A stretch of DNA of 64,000 bases from Paramicrobacterium chengjingii (GTDB taxonomy: Bacteria; Actinomycetota; Actinomycetes; Actinomycetales; Microbacteriaceae), in assembly GCF_011751765.2 (NCBI RefSeq), contig NZ_CP061169.1, positions 3,348,001-3,412,000 of the forward strand, in the 5' to 3' direction. Below, in pieces: positions 25,664 to 34,431 of this stretch. Below the pieces are notes generated by a model. That model had not been told where the DNA came from and ran no database searches. It was given only the letters and a program-made list of their open reading frames with translations. The position numbers and the translations under genes are program-made. Every line of letters begins with the position of its first letter. Within the stretch, counting starts at the first letter, position 1.

Positions 25664-26131
25664 GTGAAAGTTGCAGTGGGCGCGGATCATGCCGGTTTTC
25701 ATCTCAAACAGTCCGTGATCGACGTTCTTGTCGAGCTCGGCCACACCGCGCTCGACTGCGGAACATATTCCGACAAGCCCATCGATTTTCCGGACATCAC
25801 GGAATCGACGTGCGCACGCGTCCTGGATAACAGCGCCGACCGGGCCATTCTTGTCTGCGGCACAGGCGCTGGCGCCATCATGGCCGCCAACAAAATCCCC
25901 GGCATCCGCTGTGCACTGGCAAACGAACCGTATTCCGCACACCAAGCTGTCGAACACGACGATGCAAACGTCATTGCGCTCGGTGCGTGGCTCGTTCCAC
26001 CCGCGTTTATCGAAACGATCGTGTCTGAGTTTCTCTCGGCAACCTTCGACGACGACGAAGACACCCGACGTCGAGTAGAGAAACTCAATGCTCTCGATCT
26101 TCTCGAAGCAAAACCGGCATCCGGTCGCTAG
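25664..26131 (+). CDS. rpiB: RpiB/LacAB-family sugar-phosphate isomerase
   Basis: 155 residues from a GTG at 25664 with AAAGGA upstream. The RpiB signature is clear: GADHAGFHLK, the catalytic Cys65 in CGTGAGA (CGTGIG in classic RpiB) and EHDDANVIALG with His98. It interconverts aldose and ketose phosphates (ribose-5-P/ribulose-5-P, allose-6-P, or tetrose phosphates in erythritol pathways). With LacI control, an MHS importer and a ribokinase relic it belonged to a small pentose-type cassette. The exact sugar is uncertain. Confidence 0.92.
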   Translation: MKVAVGADHAGFHLKQSVIDVLVELGHTALDCGTYSDKPIDFPDITESTCARVLDNSADRAILVCGTGAGAIMAANKIPGIRCALANEPYSAHQAVEHDDANVIALGAWLVPPAFIETIVSEFLSATFDDDEDTRRRVEKLNALDLLEAKPASGR

Positions 26132-26173
26132 AGCTTTTCTTCCTCCTCCCCGTTGATCAAAGGAGATCCACCT

Positions 26174-27508
26174 ATGACACAGCCCACCGCAGCAAGAATT
26201 CAGTCGCCCCTTGGCTCAAAAGATCGGTACAAGACCGCCGTCGCCGCAGCGCTCGGCACGAGCGTCGAGAACTACGACTTCATTGCATACGGCACCGCCT
26301 CAGCGCTCTACTTCAGCGCGGTGTTCTTCCCAGAAAGCGATCGATTCATCGGCACCCTGCTTTCCTTTGCAACGCTCGCAGTCGGGTTTCTGATGCGCCC
26401 TCTCGGCGGAGCCATTGGCGGGTACCTTGCCGATAAATTTGGCCGAAAACCGGTTCTCGTCGGTGCGATGCTGGTGATGGGCGGAGCCACTTTCATTATC
26501 GGGATCTTGCCGACCTACGCGACAGTTGGGGCCGTGGCACCCGTACTCCTCGTCGTCATCAGAATGATCCAAGGTCTGGCATTCGGAGCGGAGTGGGGCG
26601 GCGCCATTACGATGGCGTACGAACACGCGCCGTGGAATCGGCGAGGTATGTTCGCTGCGATTCCACAATCGGGAAACCCGCTCGGCATCGCCCTCGCGAG
26701 TGCGATGTTTCTCATCTCAGCAAATCTCGACGGCGACTGGCGCTGGCGTGTTCCGTTCCTGCTCAGCGCAGTACTCGTGGTCGTGGCGCTCATTGTGCGT
26801 TCCCGTTTGTCGGAGTCACCGGAGTTTCAAGAGGCTAAGGCCGAGGGCAAGATCGAGAAGAACCCGTTCCTCACCACACTCCGACGCGATTGGAGAAGCA
26901 TCCTCCGCGTTATCTCGCTGCGCATCGTGGAGTCCTTTGCCTACTACTCCACGGCCACCTACTTTCTCAATTATCTCGTCGAACGATTCCCCGACCTGCG
27001 CCCCACTGCATTGGGAGCGCTGACCGCGGCGAGCATTGTGGCCATCTTCGTGACGTTTCTTGCAGGGTCGTTGACAGACAAGATCGGACGTCGTCCGATT
27101 TACATCGTTGGCTGCGCCGTCGCGATATTGTTCGCGTTCCCGATGTACCTGCTCACAAATGACGGAGCCCCCGCCCTTGTCATCGCGGTGTTCATCTTTG
27201 GAATTGGAGTCATCCACGCCTCACTTACCGGCACCCAGGGGTCACTTCTGACGGAGCTTTTCGGTACCTCCACGCGCACATCGGGTGCGTCGCTCGGTTA
27301 CCAGATCGCAGCAGCGCTCGGCGGATTCGCACCCTTTCTCGCGGCAGTCCTGGTGGGTTGGCTCGGCTGGTCCGGCGCCTCGCTGCTGTACATGCTTGCT
27401 GCCGTCATCGGGCTCATCGGAATCTTGTCCACAAGGGAAACCTTTGGAAAGTCGGAGCGCGCACGCGTCGCAAAGCTCGTAGCTGAAGCGCGGAGCCAAC
27501 TCTCCTAA
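26174..27508 (+). CDS. MHS-family major facilitator symporter
   Basis: 444 residues from the ATG at 26174 with AAAGGAGAT upstream. Twelve membrane segments; SVENYDFIAYGTASALYF in helix 1, GYLADKFGRKPVLVG after helix 2 and GLAFGAEWGGAITMAYEHAP in helix 4. It is a close paralogue of the symporter at 20490-21815. It follows rpiB by 42 bases under the LacI-type operator. The substrate is unknown. Confidence 0.9.
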   Translation: MTQPTAARIQSPLGSKDRYKTAVAAALGTSVENYDFIAYGTASALYFSAVFFPESDRFIGTLLSFATLAVGFLMRPLGGAIGGYLADKFGRKPVLVGAMLVMGGATFIIGILPTYATVGAVAPVLLVVIRMIQGLAFGAEWGGAITMAYEHAPWNRRGMFAAIPQSGNPLGIALASAMFLISANLDGDWRWRVPFLLSAVLVVVALIVRSRLSESPEFQEAKAEGKIEKNPFLTTLRRDWRSILRVISLRIVESFAYYSTATYFLNYLVERFPDLRPTALGALTAASIVAIFVTFLAGSLTDKIGRRPIYIVGCAVAILFAFPMYLLTNDGAPALVIAVFIFGIGVIHASLTGTQGSLLTELFGTSTRTSGASLGYQIAAALGGFAPFLAAVLVGWLGWSGASLLYMLAAVIGLIGILSTRETFGKSERARVAKLVAEARSQLS

Positions 27509-27599
27509 TCGAAGCCATGGCAAGTTTGTGCCATGTTCATTGGTGTTTCGTGCGTCGTCACGCCGATGAACACGGCATCGGCACGCGCTCCAGACCGCA

Positions 27600-28260
27600 G
27601 GAGTTGACCTTACTCATGTGAGGACTCTCCAGGCAGAGACAGGCACGGCGCTGATCATGGTGGATGCCGACGGAGAAAACCAGATCGCGGTATGTGAGAG
27701 CGCTAACGCGCACGTCCATACTGTCGACGTCGAGTTCCCTGACGGCGCCACGGTTCTTGCCCAACTGGAGATCTCCCCCGAGACCGTAACCGAGGCCGCC
27801 CGCCGATGCCACGGCTATTTCGCGCTCAACGCAGCACCCGCTGTGGCGCTTCCCGCCGAACTCATCACTCGGGCAGACCTAATTATCGTGAACGAGACGG
27901 AGTATGCGCTGATCCCCGAACTGACAGGCGCTGCCGTCGTCGCCGTGACGTATGGGGCCAAGGGCTCCGCTGTTCTGGAGCGGGGCGAGCAGGTCGCGTT
28001 CGCTCCCGCTGTAGAACCAGTTCCGGTCAACACGGTCGGCGGTCGACGCGTTTTGCGCCGCGCTCACGATTGCGCTGCGCGGCGGACTGTCCTATGAGAC
28101 AGCACTTCACACGGCAAATGCTGTTGGAGCGGCGGCCGTGGGCGATCTTGAACTGACGAACCGCATTCTTTACATCATCGTTAAGCGTGGCAAGCGGGCC
28201 ACGACGAAGCGGCCCGCCTTCGTGAAGAAGACGGGCCATTCTGCGTGGGCTCCGGATTAG
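27600..28260 (+). pseudogene. Ribokinase/PfkB-family kinase, truncated and frameshifted
   Basis: The frame contains ribokinase-like sequence from about residue 80 onward (RTLQAETGTALIMVDADGEN, FALNAAPA, IIVNETEY, VTYGAKGSAVLERG). At 28035-28045 the expected NTVGAGDAFCAAL motif is damaged: bases are lost and one is inserted, so the catalytic Asp loop is destroyed. Translation in the shifted frame resumes as DAFCAALTIALRGGLSYETAL. The first third of the gene is missing. It was probably the sugar kinase of the RpiB cassette. Confidence 0.8.
28194..28217. terminator. Hairpin between the ribokinase relic and the aldolase gene
   Basis: GCGGGCC (28194-28200) and GGCCCGC (28211-28217) pair around a 10-base loop, just before the convergent aldolase gene ends at 28257. 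Plausible bidirectional terminator; no T tract. Confidence 0.4.
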
Positions 28261-29024
28261 TAGCTTCCGACTTGTTCGGACGCCAGACTTCCGGTCAATG
28301 CCTGGGATGAAGCAGCGAGCATTCCCTCGTCAGTGCCTGCTGCAAGAGCGGAGAATCCAAGCTCCGCCAGTCGTTCACTGCGCTCAACCGTGCCTGCAAA
28401 CGCGCCAGCAATGACATTGTGGCGCTCGCAGGCTGCGACGATCGTTCCCAGCTCACCGTTGCGACCCTGAGCGAGAAGGTCGTGAACCGTGGTGCCGAGC
28501 GCGATCGAGAGGTCAAAGGGCCCGACGAAGATCATGTCGATCCCCGGTGTAGCCGCGATAGCGTCGACGTTATCAAGACCTGTCCGCGACTCCACCATGA
28601 CGGCGCAGACAACCTCGGCATTCGATGTTGCCACATCGATCTCCGGCCGCCCCCAGCGACTGCCCACCTGACCCCAACTACGAGTGCCCTGGCTCGGATA
28701 GCGGCACGCCTGCGCTGCACGACGAGCATCCTCTTCGGTTTCGACCATCGGCACGATCACGCCACGCGCACCCGCATCGAGCACACGTCCAATGCGACCT
28801 TCGTCGTTGCGAGGAACACGCACCAGCACGTCCATCCGCTCACGTGGAATCGCATGGAGCGCCTCGAGCGCCGACCGGTCATCGAAGCTGCCGTGCTGCG
28901 CATCGAGCGCCACCCAGTCGAGTGCAGACAGGCTCATGACCTCTGCCGAGGCTGGGCCCAAAAGGCCCCACCCTCCGACGATGACGCCGTCGTGGTTCTG
29001 CTTCCAGTTGGAGATCCTGGTCAT
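28257..29024 (-). CDS. HpcH/HpaI-family class II 2-keto-acid aldolase
   Basis: 255 residues. Family hallmarks are DWVALDAQHG, VIVPMVETEEDARRAA, CAVMVESRTGLDNVDAI with the metal Glu, and MIFVGPFDLSIALG. These cytoplasmic aldolases split 2-keto-3-deoxy sugar acids into pyruvate and an aldehyde, and can act on oxaloacetate-like substrates. It follows the TRAP transporter genes by 29 bases on the same strand and is probably their partner: an imported acid sugar would be dehydrated elsewhere and cleaved here. Confidence 0.88.
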   Translation of the reverse strand: MTRISNWKQNHDGVIVGGWGLLGPASAEVMSLSALDWVALDAQHGSFDDRSALEALHAIPRERMDVLVRVPRNDEGRIGRVLDAGARGVIVPMVETEEDARRAAQACRYPSQGTRSWGQVGSRWGRPEIDVATSNAEVVCAVMVESRTGLDNVDAIAATPGIDMIFVGPFDLSIALGTTVHDLLAQGRNGELGTIVAACERHNVIAGAFAGTVERSERLAELGFSALAAGTDEGMLAASSQALTGSLASEQVGSY

Positions 29025-29053
29025 TCTTACTCTTTTCTTTGCTTCGTTTCAGG

Positions 29054-30334
29054 TCAGTTGTTCATAAATGACGGCAGCCACGTTGTGAGCGCCGGCACGA
29101 GCATGATGAGAAGTGCGATGCCGATGTAGATCAGCACGTACGGGATCGTTCCGCGCAGAATCGCCGGCATCCTGAGTTCCGTCACGGACTCCAGCACGTA
29201 GAGAACGAGCCCAACAGGCGGGGTCATGAGGCCGATCAAGAGCGTGAAGATCAACAGGATGCCGAAATGCACCGGATCGATATCGAGCGACGTGGCGATC
29301 GGCAGCAACACGGGCGTGAGAATCAGGATGGCCGCAGTCGTGTCCATAAAGCATCCGATAATGAGCAACAGCACAATCGTCGCCAGCATGAACACGATCG
29401 GATTGTCCGTCAGCCCGAGAATCAGCCCGCCCAGCGCTTGCGGGACCCGCTCAACCGTGAGTACCCAGCCATAGAGCGTGGCGCCAGCCACCAGAAGCAT
29501 GACGCTACCTGTGGTCTTCGCCGTGGCGAGCAGAGCGCCGCGCACTGCCGACAGCGTCAACGATCGGTAAAACACTGCGCTGATGACCACAAGATATGCG
29601 ACAGTCACTGCCGCTGCTTCCGTCGGAGTGAATATGCCTCCGAGGATGCCGCCGAGGACGATCACCGGCGCGAAGGCAACGGGCAGAGCCTTAACAGCCG
29701 ACATCAGAATCGTCTTTGCCGGTGGCGCCTCCTGCCGAAGATCATCGCGTTTGCGCGCGTAGACCCAGACGGACAGACAGAGCGCCAGCACCACGATCAG
29801 TGCGGGAATGACACCCGCGATGAAGAGTGCACCGATAGAAACGCCAGACGTCACACCGAAGATGATCGCGGGAACGCTTGGTGGCATCACCGGCGCGATG
29901 AGGGAGCCCGCGCTCGTGATGCCGGCGATGAACTCGTCCTTGTACCCACGCTTCTTCATCTGCGGAGCCATCATCGAGCCCATGACGGCAACATCAGACA
30001 CTACCGTCCCGCTCATCCACGAGAAGCCAAGGCTGGAGAACACATTCACATACCCGAGCCCACCGCGAAATCGGCCGACGAACGAATGTGCAACATCGAA
30101 GATTTTCGACGCGAGCCCGGTGTTGTTCGCGACGTTGCCGACGAGAATGAACAAGGGAACGGCGAGCAGCGCGAATCCATTCAGGCTCGACACCATGCGC
30201 TCGATCGCAACAGATGTCGGCACACTGGACGCGAATGTCAGGTAGCCAAGGCTCGGAAGGAGCAGGGCAAACGCAATCGGAACTCGGATGCAGATGAGCA
30301 GAAGTACCGCGATCGTCACAATCAGCGCGGTCAT
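29054..30334 (-). CDS. dctM: TRAP transporter large membrane subunit DctM
   Basis: 426 residues from the ATG at 30334, with GGAGG upstream and an ATGA overlap with dctQ; the longer open frame is a dctQ shadow. About twelve membrane segments. Motifs are IRVPIAFALLLPSLGYL at the start, NVFSSLGFSWMSGTVVSDVAVMGS, and GCFMDTTAAILILTPVLLPIA. It forms the sodium-driven channel that takes substrate from the DctP binding protein. Confidence 0.93.
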   Translation of the reverse strand: MTALIVTIAVLLLICIRVPIAFALLLPSLGYLTFASSVPTSVAIERMVSSLNGFALLAVPLFILVGNVANNTGLASKIFDVAHSFVGRFRGGLGYVNVFSSLGFSWMSGTVVSDVAVMGSMMAPQMKKRGYKDEFIAGITSAGSLIAPVMPPSVPAIIFGVTSGVSIGALFIAGVIPALIVVLALCLSVWVYARKRDDLRQEAPPAKTILMSAVKALPVAFAPVIVLGGILGGIFTPTEAAAVTVAYLVVISAVFYRSLTLSAVRGALLATAKTTGSVMLLVAGATLYGWVLTVERVPQALGGLILGLTDNPIVFMLATIVLLLIIGCFMDTTAAILILTPVLLPIATSLDIDPVHFGILLIFTLLIGLMTPPVGLVLYVLESVTELRMPAILRGTIPYVLIYIGIALLIMLVPALTTWLPSFMNN

Positions 30335-30858
30335 AGCGCTACCTCCCCGGGTGCCTCGTGCGGCTTCTTCCACAAGATGTTGATGAACGAGTGAAGCGCC
30401 ATCAGGCCGAATCCAATGAGCGGAGCAAGAAACAGCGCGCTTCTCGGGAGGAGCCCGGTCGACGATGAGACACCCCCAAGCGTTGACACGAGGTGCCATG
30501 CTGCGGGAACTAATGCAACGGAGGTGACGAGAATCGTCAGCTCACCGAAATACGTGAAGACGATGCTTGCCCGCTGACCGAGTCGATCCGTGATCATCGT
30601 CATCACAAGGTGAAGAACTTTGCTCGTCACCATCGCGGCTGCGATGAACGTGAGCCAGACCATGCCGGTTCGCGCAATCTCTTCGATCCAGAACGGAGGC
30701 GAGTCTAAGACGTATCGAAAGATCACCTGGCCGAAGACTAAGCCGAAGATTCCGACGATCAGCACACCCGAGGCGAGCTCCTCAATACGTTCGAGTACGT
30801 CAGCGACGAGCCTCCCCGCGCGATGTCCGGGGAGTGTGCGCGAATTATCGGATCTCAT
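30331..30858 (-). CDS. dctQ: TRAP transporter small membrane subunit DctQ
   Basis: 175 residues with four hydrophobic segments and the DctQ-type pattern FGQVIFRYVLDSPPFWIEEIARTGMVWLTFIAA. The ATG directly follows the dctP stop and the TGA overlaps the dctM start. It pairs with DctM in the membrane. Confidence 0.9.
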   Translation of the reverse strand: MRSDNSRTLPGHRAGRLVADVLERIEELASGVLIVGIFGLVFGQVIFRYVLDSPPFWIEEIARTGMVWLTFIAAAMVTSKVLHLVMTMITDRLGQRASIVFTYFGELTILVTSVALVPAAWHLVSTLGGVSSSTGLLPRSALFLAPLIGFGLMALHSFINILWKKPHEAPGEVAL

Positions 30859-31866
30859 CTAGGAATTCCTGATCCGGTCATAGAGGTCGCCCCACTGGTC
30901 GCCGTACTTCGGCAGGAGATAGTCTTCTGCCGCCTGCGAGAAGGCGTCCAGATCAACATCCGTGACAACCTCGATCGGGCTGTCTTCCGCCGACCATTCC
31001 TTTAGTAGGTCGTCCTCTTCGTCTTGTATGCACTTTGTGGCTGCTTCTGCACCTGCAATCGCGGCTTCGTTGAGGGCTTCAACTTGGGAATCAGAGAGCT
31101 TGTCGAGGGCCGTCTGTGACGCCACGATCGACTCAGCGCCGATGTTGTGCGCGGTGAGGCTGACGTAGTCCTGCACCTCGAAGAATTTCTCAGACGAGAT
31201 AGTGGGGAGAGGGTTTTCCTCAGCATCCACAACACCCTGCTGCAGCGCGAGATACAGCTCGGCGAATGCAACCGGCGTGGGCTCGGCTCCGATTGCCTTC
31301 GCGTTGTCGATCCAGAGCGGCGAGTCGATGACACGCAGCTTCATGCCGTCGAGATCGCTCGGCTCGGTTACAGGCTTATTTGCCGTGACGTGACGAGTGC
31401 CGTAATACCCGGTGCTCAACACATTGAGCCCCGATTCATCAGCAAGGTCACCAAAGACCTCGTCGCCAATTTCTCCATTCATGACCTCGAGAAGGTGATC
31501 AGCATCGCGGAACATGTACGCGGCATCGAAGATGTTCAGGACCTCTGAGCGAGTTGCGAGCTGAGCAGGGCCAGCGAACGTCAGGTCAAGCGTTCCCGAC
31601 TGCAAGGCATCGAGCTGCTCCAGTGTGTCTGCCTGCGTCTGGCCGGCCGGGTACACCTCGAGCGAGACCCCGGCGCCCGACTCCTCAAGCGACGTCACCA
31701 TGGCATCCGCACCACAGACATTCCACGGATGCGTCTCCGAGAGCACATTCCCCAACCCGAGCGACACTTCACCGCCATCATCGGAGCCTCCACTCGAGCA
31801 ACCCACCATCGCCAGCGAAAGGCCCGCAACGAGAACGACCGCAACGGGTCGTATTGATTTATTCAT
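30859..31866 (-). CDS. dctP: TRAP transporter substrate-binding lipoprotein DctP
   Basis: 335 residues from the ATG at 31866 after AAAGGAG. A lipoprotein signal with a lipobox ending at Cys23 (LAMVGC-SSGG) anchors it outside the membrane. The DctP fold is shown by LGNVLSETHPWNVCGADAM, KPVTEPSDLDGMKLRV with the carboxylate-binding Arg, and FAELYLALQQGVVDAEENPL. Ligands of such proteins are usually carboxylates such as sugar acids, fitting the nearby keto-acid aldolase. First gene of the minus-strand operon opposite a GntR regulator. Confidence 0.92.
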   Translation of the reverse strand: MNKSIRPVAVVLVAGLSLAMVGCSSGGSDDGGEVSLGLGNVLSETHPWNVCGADAMVTSLEESGAGVSLEVYPAGQTQADTLEQLDALQSGTLDLTFAGPAQLATRSEVLNIFDAAYMFRDADHLLEVMNGEIGDEVFGDLADESGLNVLSTGYYGTRHVTANKPVTEPSDLDGMKLRVIDSPLWIDNAKAIGAEPTPVAFAELYLALQQGVVDAEENPLPTISSEKFFEVQDYVSLTAHNIGAESIVASQTALDKLSDSQVEALNEAAIAGAEAATKCIQDEEDDLLKEWSAEDSPIEVVTDVDLDAFSQAAEDYLLPKYGDQWGDLYDRIRNS

Positions 31867-31953
31867 CCGAATCACTCCTTTGAGATCACGCACAGCAACA
31901 CCTCCGGGTGCGAAAAAGCAACCCGCCCAATTTTGATAGCAAACCAGAGAGAA

Positions 31954-31984
31954 GTCATGCTGTCAAGCTGTCTGACAGCATGAC
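31954..31984. promoter_or_regulatory. Operator of the TRAP cluster: perfect 12-bp inverted repeat
   Basis: GTCATGCTGTCA (31954-31965) and TGACAGCATGAC (31973-31984) are perfect complements across a 7-base spacer. The site is midway between the divergent dctP and GntR genes and abuts a TATAAACT-like -10 element for the GntR gene. It is the likely binding site of that FadR-type regulator. Confidence 0.85.
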
Positions 31985-32032
31985 TATAAACTAGTATCGT
32001 TGCGAGTAATCCTCAGCGTGAAGGGAACGAAG

Positions 32033-32785
32033 ATGTCGAAGCCGCTCGAGCGCACTACCCTCCTGGACGCTCTTGTCATCCAACTGGAGCAGGCAATCGC
32101 CACCGGCGAGTATGCGCCAGACACCAAACTCCCTACGGAAGGACAACTCGCCGCAGAGTACGAAGTCAGTCGCCCCGTCGTGCGAGAGGCTCTTGCACAT
32201 CTCCGCGAACGCGGCTACATCGAGACCGTAAACGGTCGCGGCACCTTCGTCCGGCAGCCGAACATCGAGACCGTTTCTCGTTCATTGCTCCGGCACCTGC
32301 AGAGTCAGTCGCGAGTCGAGTACTCCGTTGATGACCTCTACGAGGCTCGGCGGACCGTCGAGTTGGAGTCCACCGGGCTGGCGGCGGCGCGTGCCACCGC
32401 CAGCGATCTGACGCTCCTCGAAAAGCACATCGAGACGATGACGGCCACGGCAAACGTCGATCTCTCGGCTTACACAGCGGCCGACGTCAGCTTTCACCTT
32501 CAGATCGCCGAGGCAACGAAGAATCCACTCTTCAGTCTCCTCGTCACTCCACTCGTGGACATCATCGTGCACGGGATGTTCGAGAGCGTGCAAAGCGAGC
32601 ATGAGGGGATGCTGAGTGGCGTCGCGGAGCACAGGCGAATTCTCGAGAAGCTCCGTGATGGCGACGCGGAGGGTGCGCAAGCGGAGATGGCGGCCCACCT
32701 CGCTCGTTCGCGCGCCGTGCACCCTCAAACGGTCATCAGCACGCAGCGGCCCGAAACTCCGGCGCTCGATAACCCTCGGGCATAG
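32033..32785 (+). CDS. FadR-type GntR regulator of the TRAP/sulfatase region
   Basis: 250 residues from the ATG at 32033, preceded by AAGGGAACGAAG. The DNA-binding part has LPTEGQLAAEYEVSRPVVREALAHLRERGYIETVNGRGTFV. The FCD effector domain follows (YEARRTVELESTGLAAARAT, SFHLQIAEATKNPLF, EHRRIL). Divergent from the TRAP operon over a 31-base operator, it most likely controls uptake of the TRAP substrate and itself. Confidence 0.93.
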   Translation: MSKPLERTTLLDALVIQLEQAIATGEYAPDTKLPTEGQLAAEYEVSRPVVREALAHLRERGYIETVNGRGTFVRQPNIETVSRSLLRHLQSQSRVEYSVDDLYEARRTVELESTGLAAARATASDLTLLEKHIETMTATANVDLSAYTAADVSFHLQIAEATKNPLFSLLVTPLVDIIVHGMFESVQSEHEGMLSGVAEHRRILEKLRDGDAEGAQAEMAAHLARSRAVHPQTVISTQRPETPALDNPRA

Positions 32786-32806
32786 AGCCGGGGCCGCCGT
32801 GGCGCA

Positions 32807-34429
32807 TTACTCGGAGGGCAGGCCCTTTCCACGCGACGCGTAGAGCTCAAGCACTCTCTCACGCGCAATGACGCCGCAACGCTCGGCCCACTCGTCATAC
32901 GCCCGCGAGAACTCAGCGACAACATCCGGATGCTGCGACGAAATGTCTCTCAGCTCCGTGCGGTCTTCAACCACGTCATACAACTCCCAGTCACCGGGGT
33001 ATTTGCGAACCAGTTTGAAGCGACCACGCCTCACTCCGGCATTTCCCTCGTGCTCCCAGAACAGAAATCGCTCGGGGTCACTCACATCACTCACCAAGGT
33101 TGGCATCAGTGATACCCCCTCGGGAGCCGGCACCGGCCTCCCGTTTCGCTCCGTCGGGTACGAGGCCCCCGATACGTCAAGAACCGTCGCCATCAGATCA
33201 GTGAGCTGATGCGGCTGACTACGCAGTGCGGAGGCATCAGAGAGCCCGTTCGGCCAGTGGGCGATGAACGGAGTTGAGATTCCGCCCTCATGAATCCAGT
33301 GCTTGTACTCACGAAACGGCGTGTTCGACAGGTTCGCCCAGGGGCGCCCATAGGTCGCATACGTCGCCTCGTCACCGGGAAGGATGCTCGGGTCATTGCC
33401 CGGCACCACGTCACGGCCATCCCGCGTCGTGGCATCGAAGGTGACATAGGTGGTGACGAAGTCCTTCGCCGTTTCGATCGGCATCTCTTCGGCGCATCCG
33501 CCGTTGTCCGAGAGGAAGATGAAGAGCGTATCGTCCATCATTCCCTCAGATTCCAAGGAGGACACAATGCGGCCGATGCCCTGATCCATGCGGTCGACCT
33601 GCGCTGCATATACCGCCATTCGCGCGGCCTCCCATTCCTGGTCGGTCACGTCTTCCCAACCGGGAACCCGCGGGTCCCTGTCTGTGAGATCCCACGCCTT
33701 GTCGATGATGCCCATCGCGACGAGCCGTTCAAGACGTTCGCGGCGCAACTGATCCCACCCTGCGCTGAAACGACCGGCATATTTCGCGACGTCTTCCTCA
33801 ATCGCGTGCAGCGGCCAATGCGGCGCCGTGTATGACACGAACATGAACAGAGGGTCTGAAGCTCGCAGGGCGCTGTGTTCTGTCACATATGCGACCGCGG
33901 CGTCACTGATGGCATCTGTGTAATAGAAAGCGGGGTCGAGCGCTTCATCTTCGATGTTCTGCTCGTCGCGCGTCAGCGTTCTCGGCTGAAAGTAGCTGCC
34001 CGCGCCCTCCAGCGTTCCGTAGAAGTGTGAGAAGCCACGGCGCGTCGGCCAGCTGTCGGCGACGTCGTGGATAGAACTCGAGAGATGCCATTTGCCGGAC
34101 AGGTACGTTTCATACCCGGACTCCCGCAGCACCTCGGCTATGGTCACGCTTGATTCGCTGAGCGTGCCCGGGTACCCGTCAGGGGCATCGTCGTAGTTGA
34201 GGATGCCGATGCCCGTCTGGTGCGGATGCAATCCCGTGATGAGTGACGCCCGCGACGGACTGCAGCGTGCCGTGTTGTAGAACTGGCTCAATCGAGTTCC
34301 CGATGCCGCGAGACCATCGAGGTTGGGGGTATCGATCTCACCACCGAAGCATCCGATGTCTGAATACCCCATGTCGTCAGCCAGCACGAGAACGATGTTC
34401 GGTCGGCGGGGGTGCGTTTTCTGCGCCAT
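32807..34429 (-). CDS. Type I sulfatase (arylsulfatase family), cytoplasmic
   Basis: 540 residues from the ATG at 34429 after AAGGAG. Metal-binding ADDMGYSDIGC is near the start. The active-site motif CSPSRASLITG places the formylglycine-precursor Cys at 56; it needs a formylglycine-generating enzyme, not seen here. No signal peptide is present, so it acts inside the cell. It is two bases downstream of an MHS symporter gene, so the sulfate ester is presumably imported whole, then desulfated. The natural ester is unknown. Confidence 0.92.
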   Translation of the reverse strand: MAQKTHPRRPNIVLVLADDMGYSDIGCFGGEIDTPNLDGLAASGTRLSQFYNTARCSPSRASLITGLHPHQTGIGILNYDDAPDGYPGTLSESSVTIAEVLRESGYETYLSGKWHLSSSIHDVADSWPTRRGFSHFYGTLEGAGSYFQPRTLTRDEQNIEDEALDPAFYYTDAISDAAVAYVTEHSALRASDPLFMFVSYTAPHWPLHAIEEDVAKYAGRFSAGWDQLRRERLERLVAMGIIDKAWDLTDRDPRVPGWEDVTDQEWEAARMAVYAAQVDRMDQGIGRIVSSLESEGMMDDTLFIFLSDNGGCAEEMPIETAKDFVTTYVTFDATTRDGRDVVPGNDPSILPGDEATYATYGRPWANLSNTPFREYKHWIHEGGISTPFIAHWPNGLSDASALRSQPHQLTDLMATVLDVSGASYPTERNGRPVPAPEGVSLMPTLVSDVSDPERFLFWEHEGNAGVRRGRFKLVRKYPGDWELYDVVEDRTELRDISSQHPDVVAEFSRAYDEWAERCGVIARERVLELYASRGKGLPSE

Positions 34430-34431
34430 TG

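Noticed and set aside
32807..34429. Idea that the first sulfatase is secreted
   Set aside because: The residues before MAQKTHPRRPNIVLV are a shadow of the symporter gene; no hydrophobic signal segment exists.
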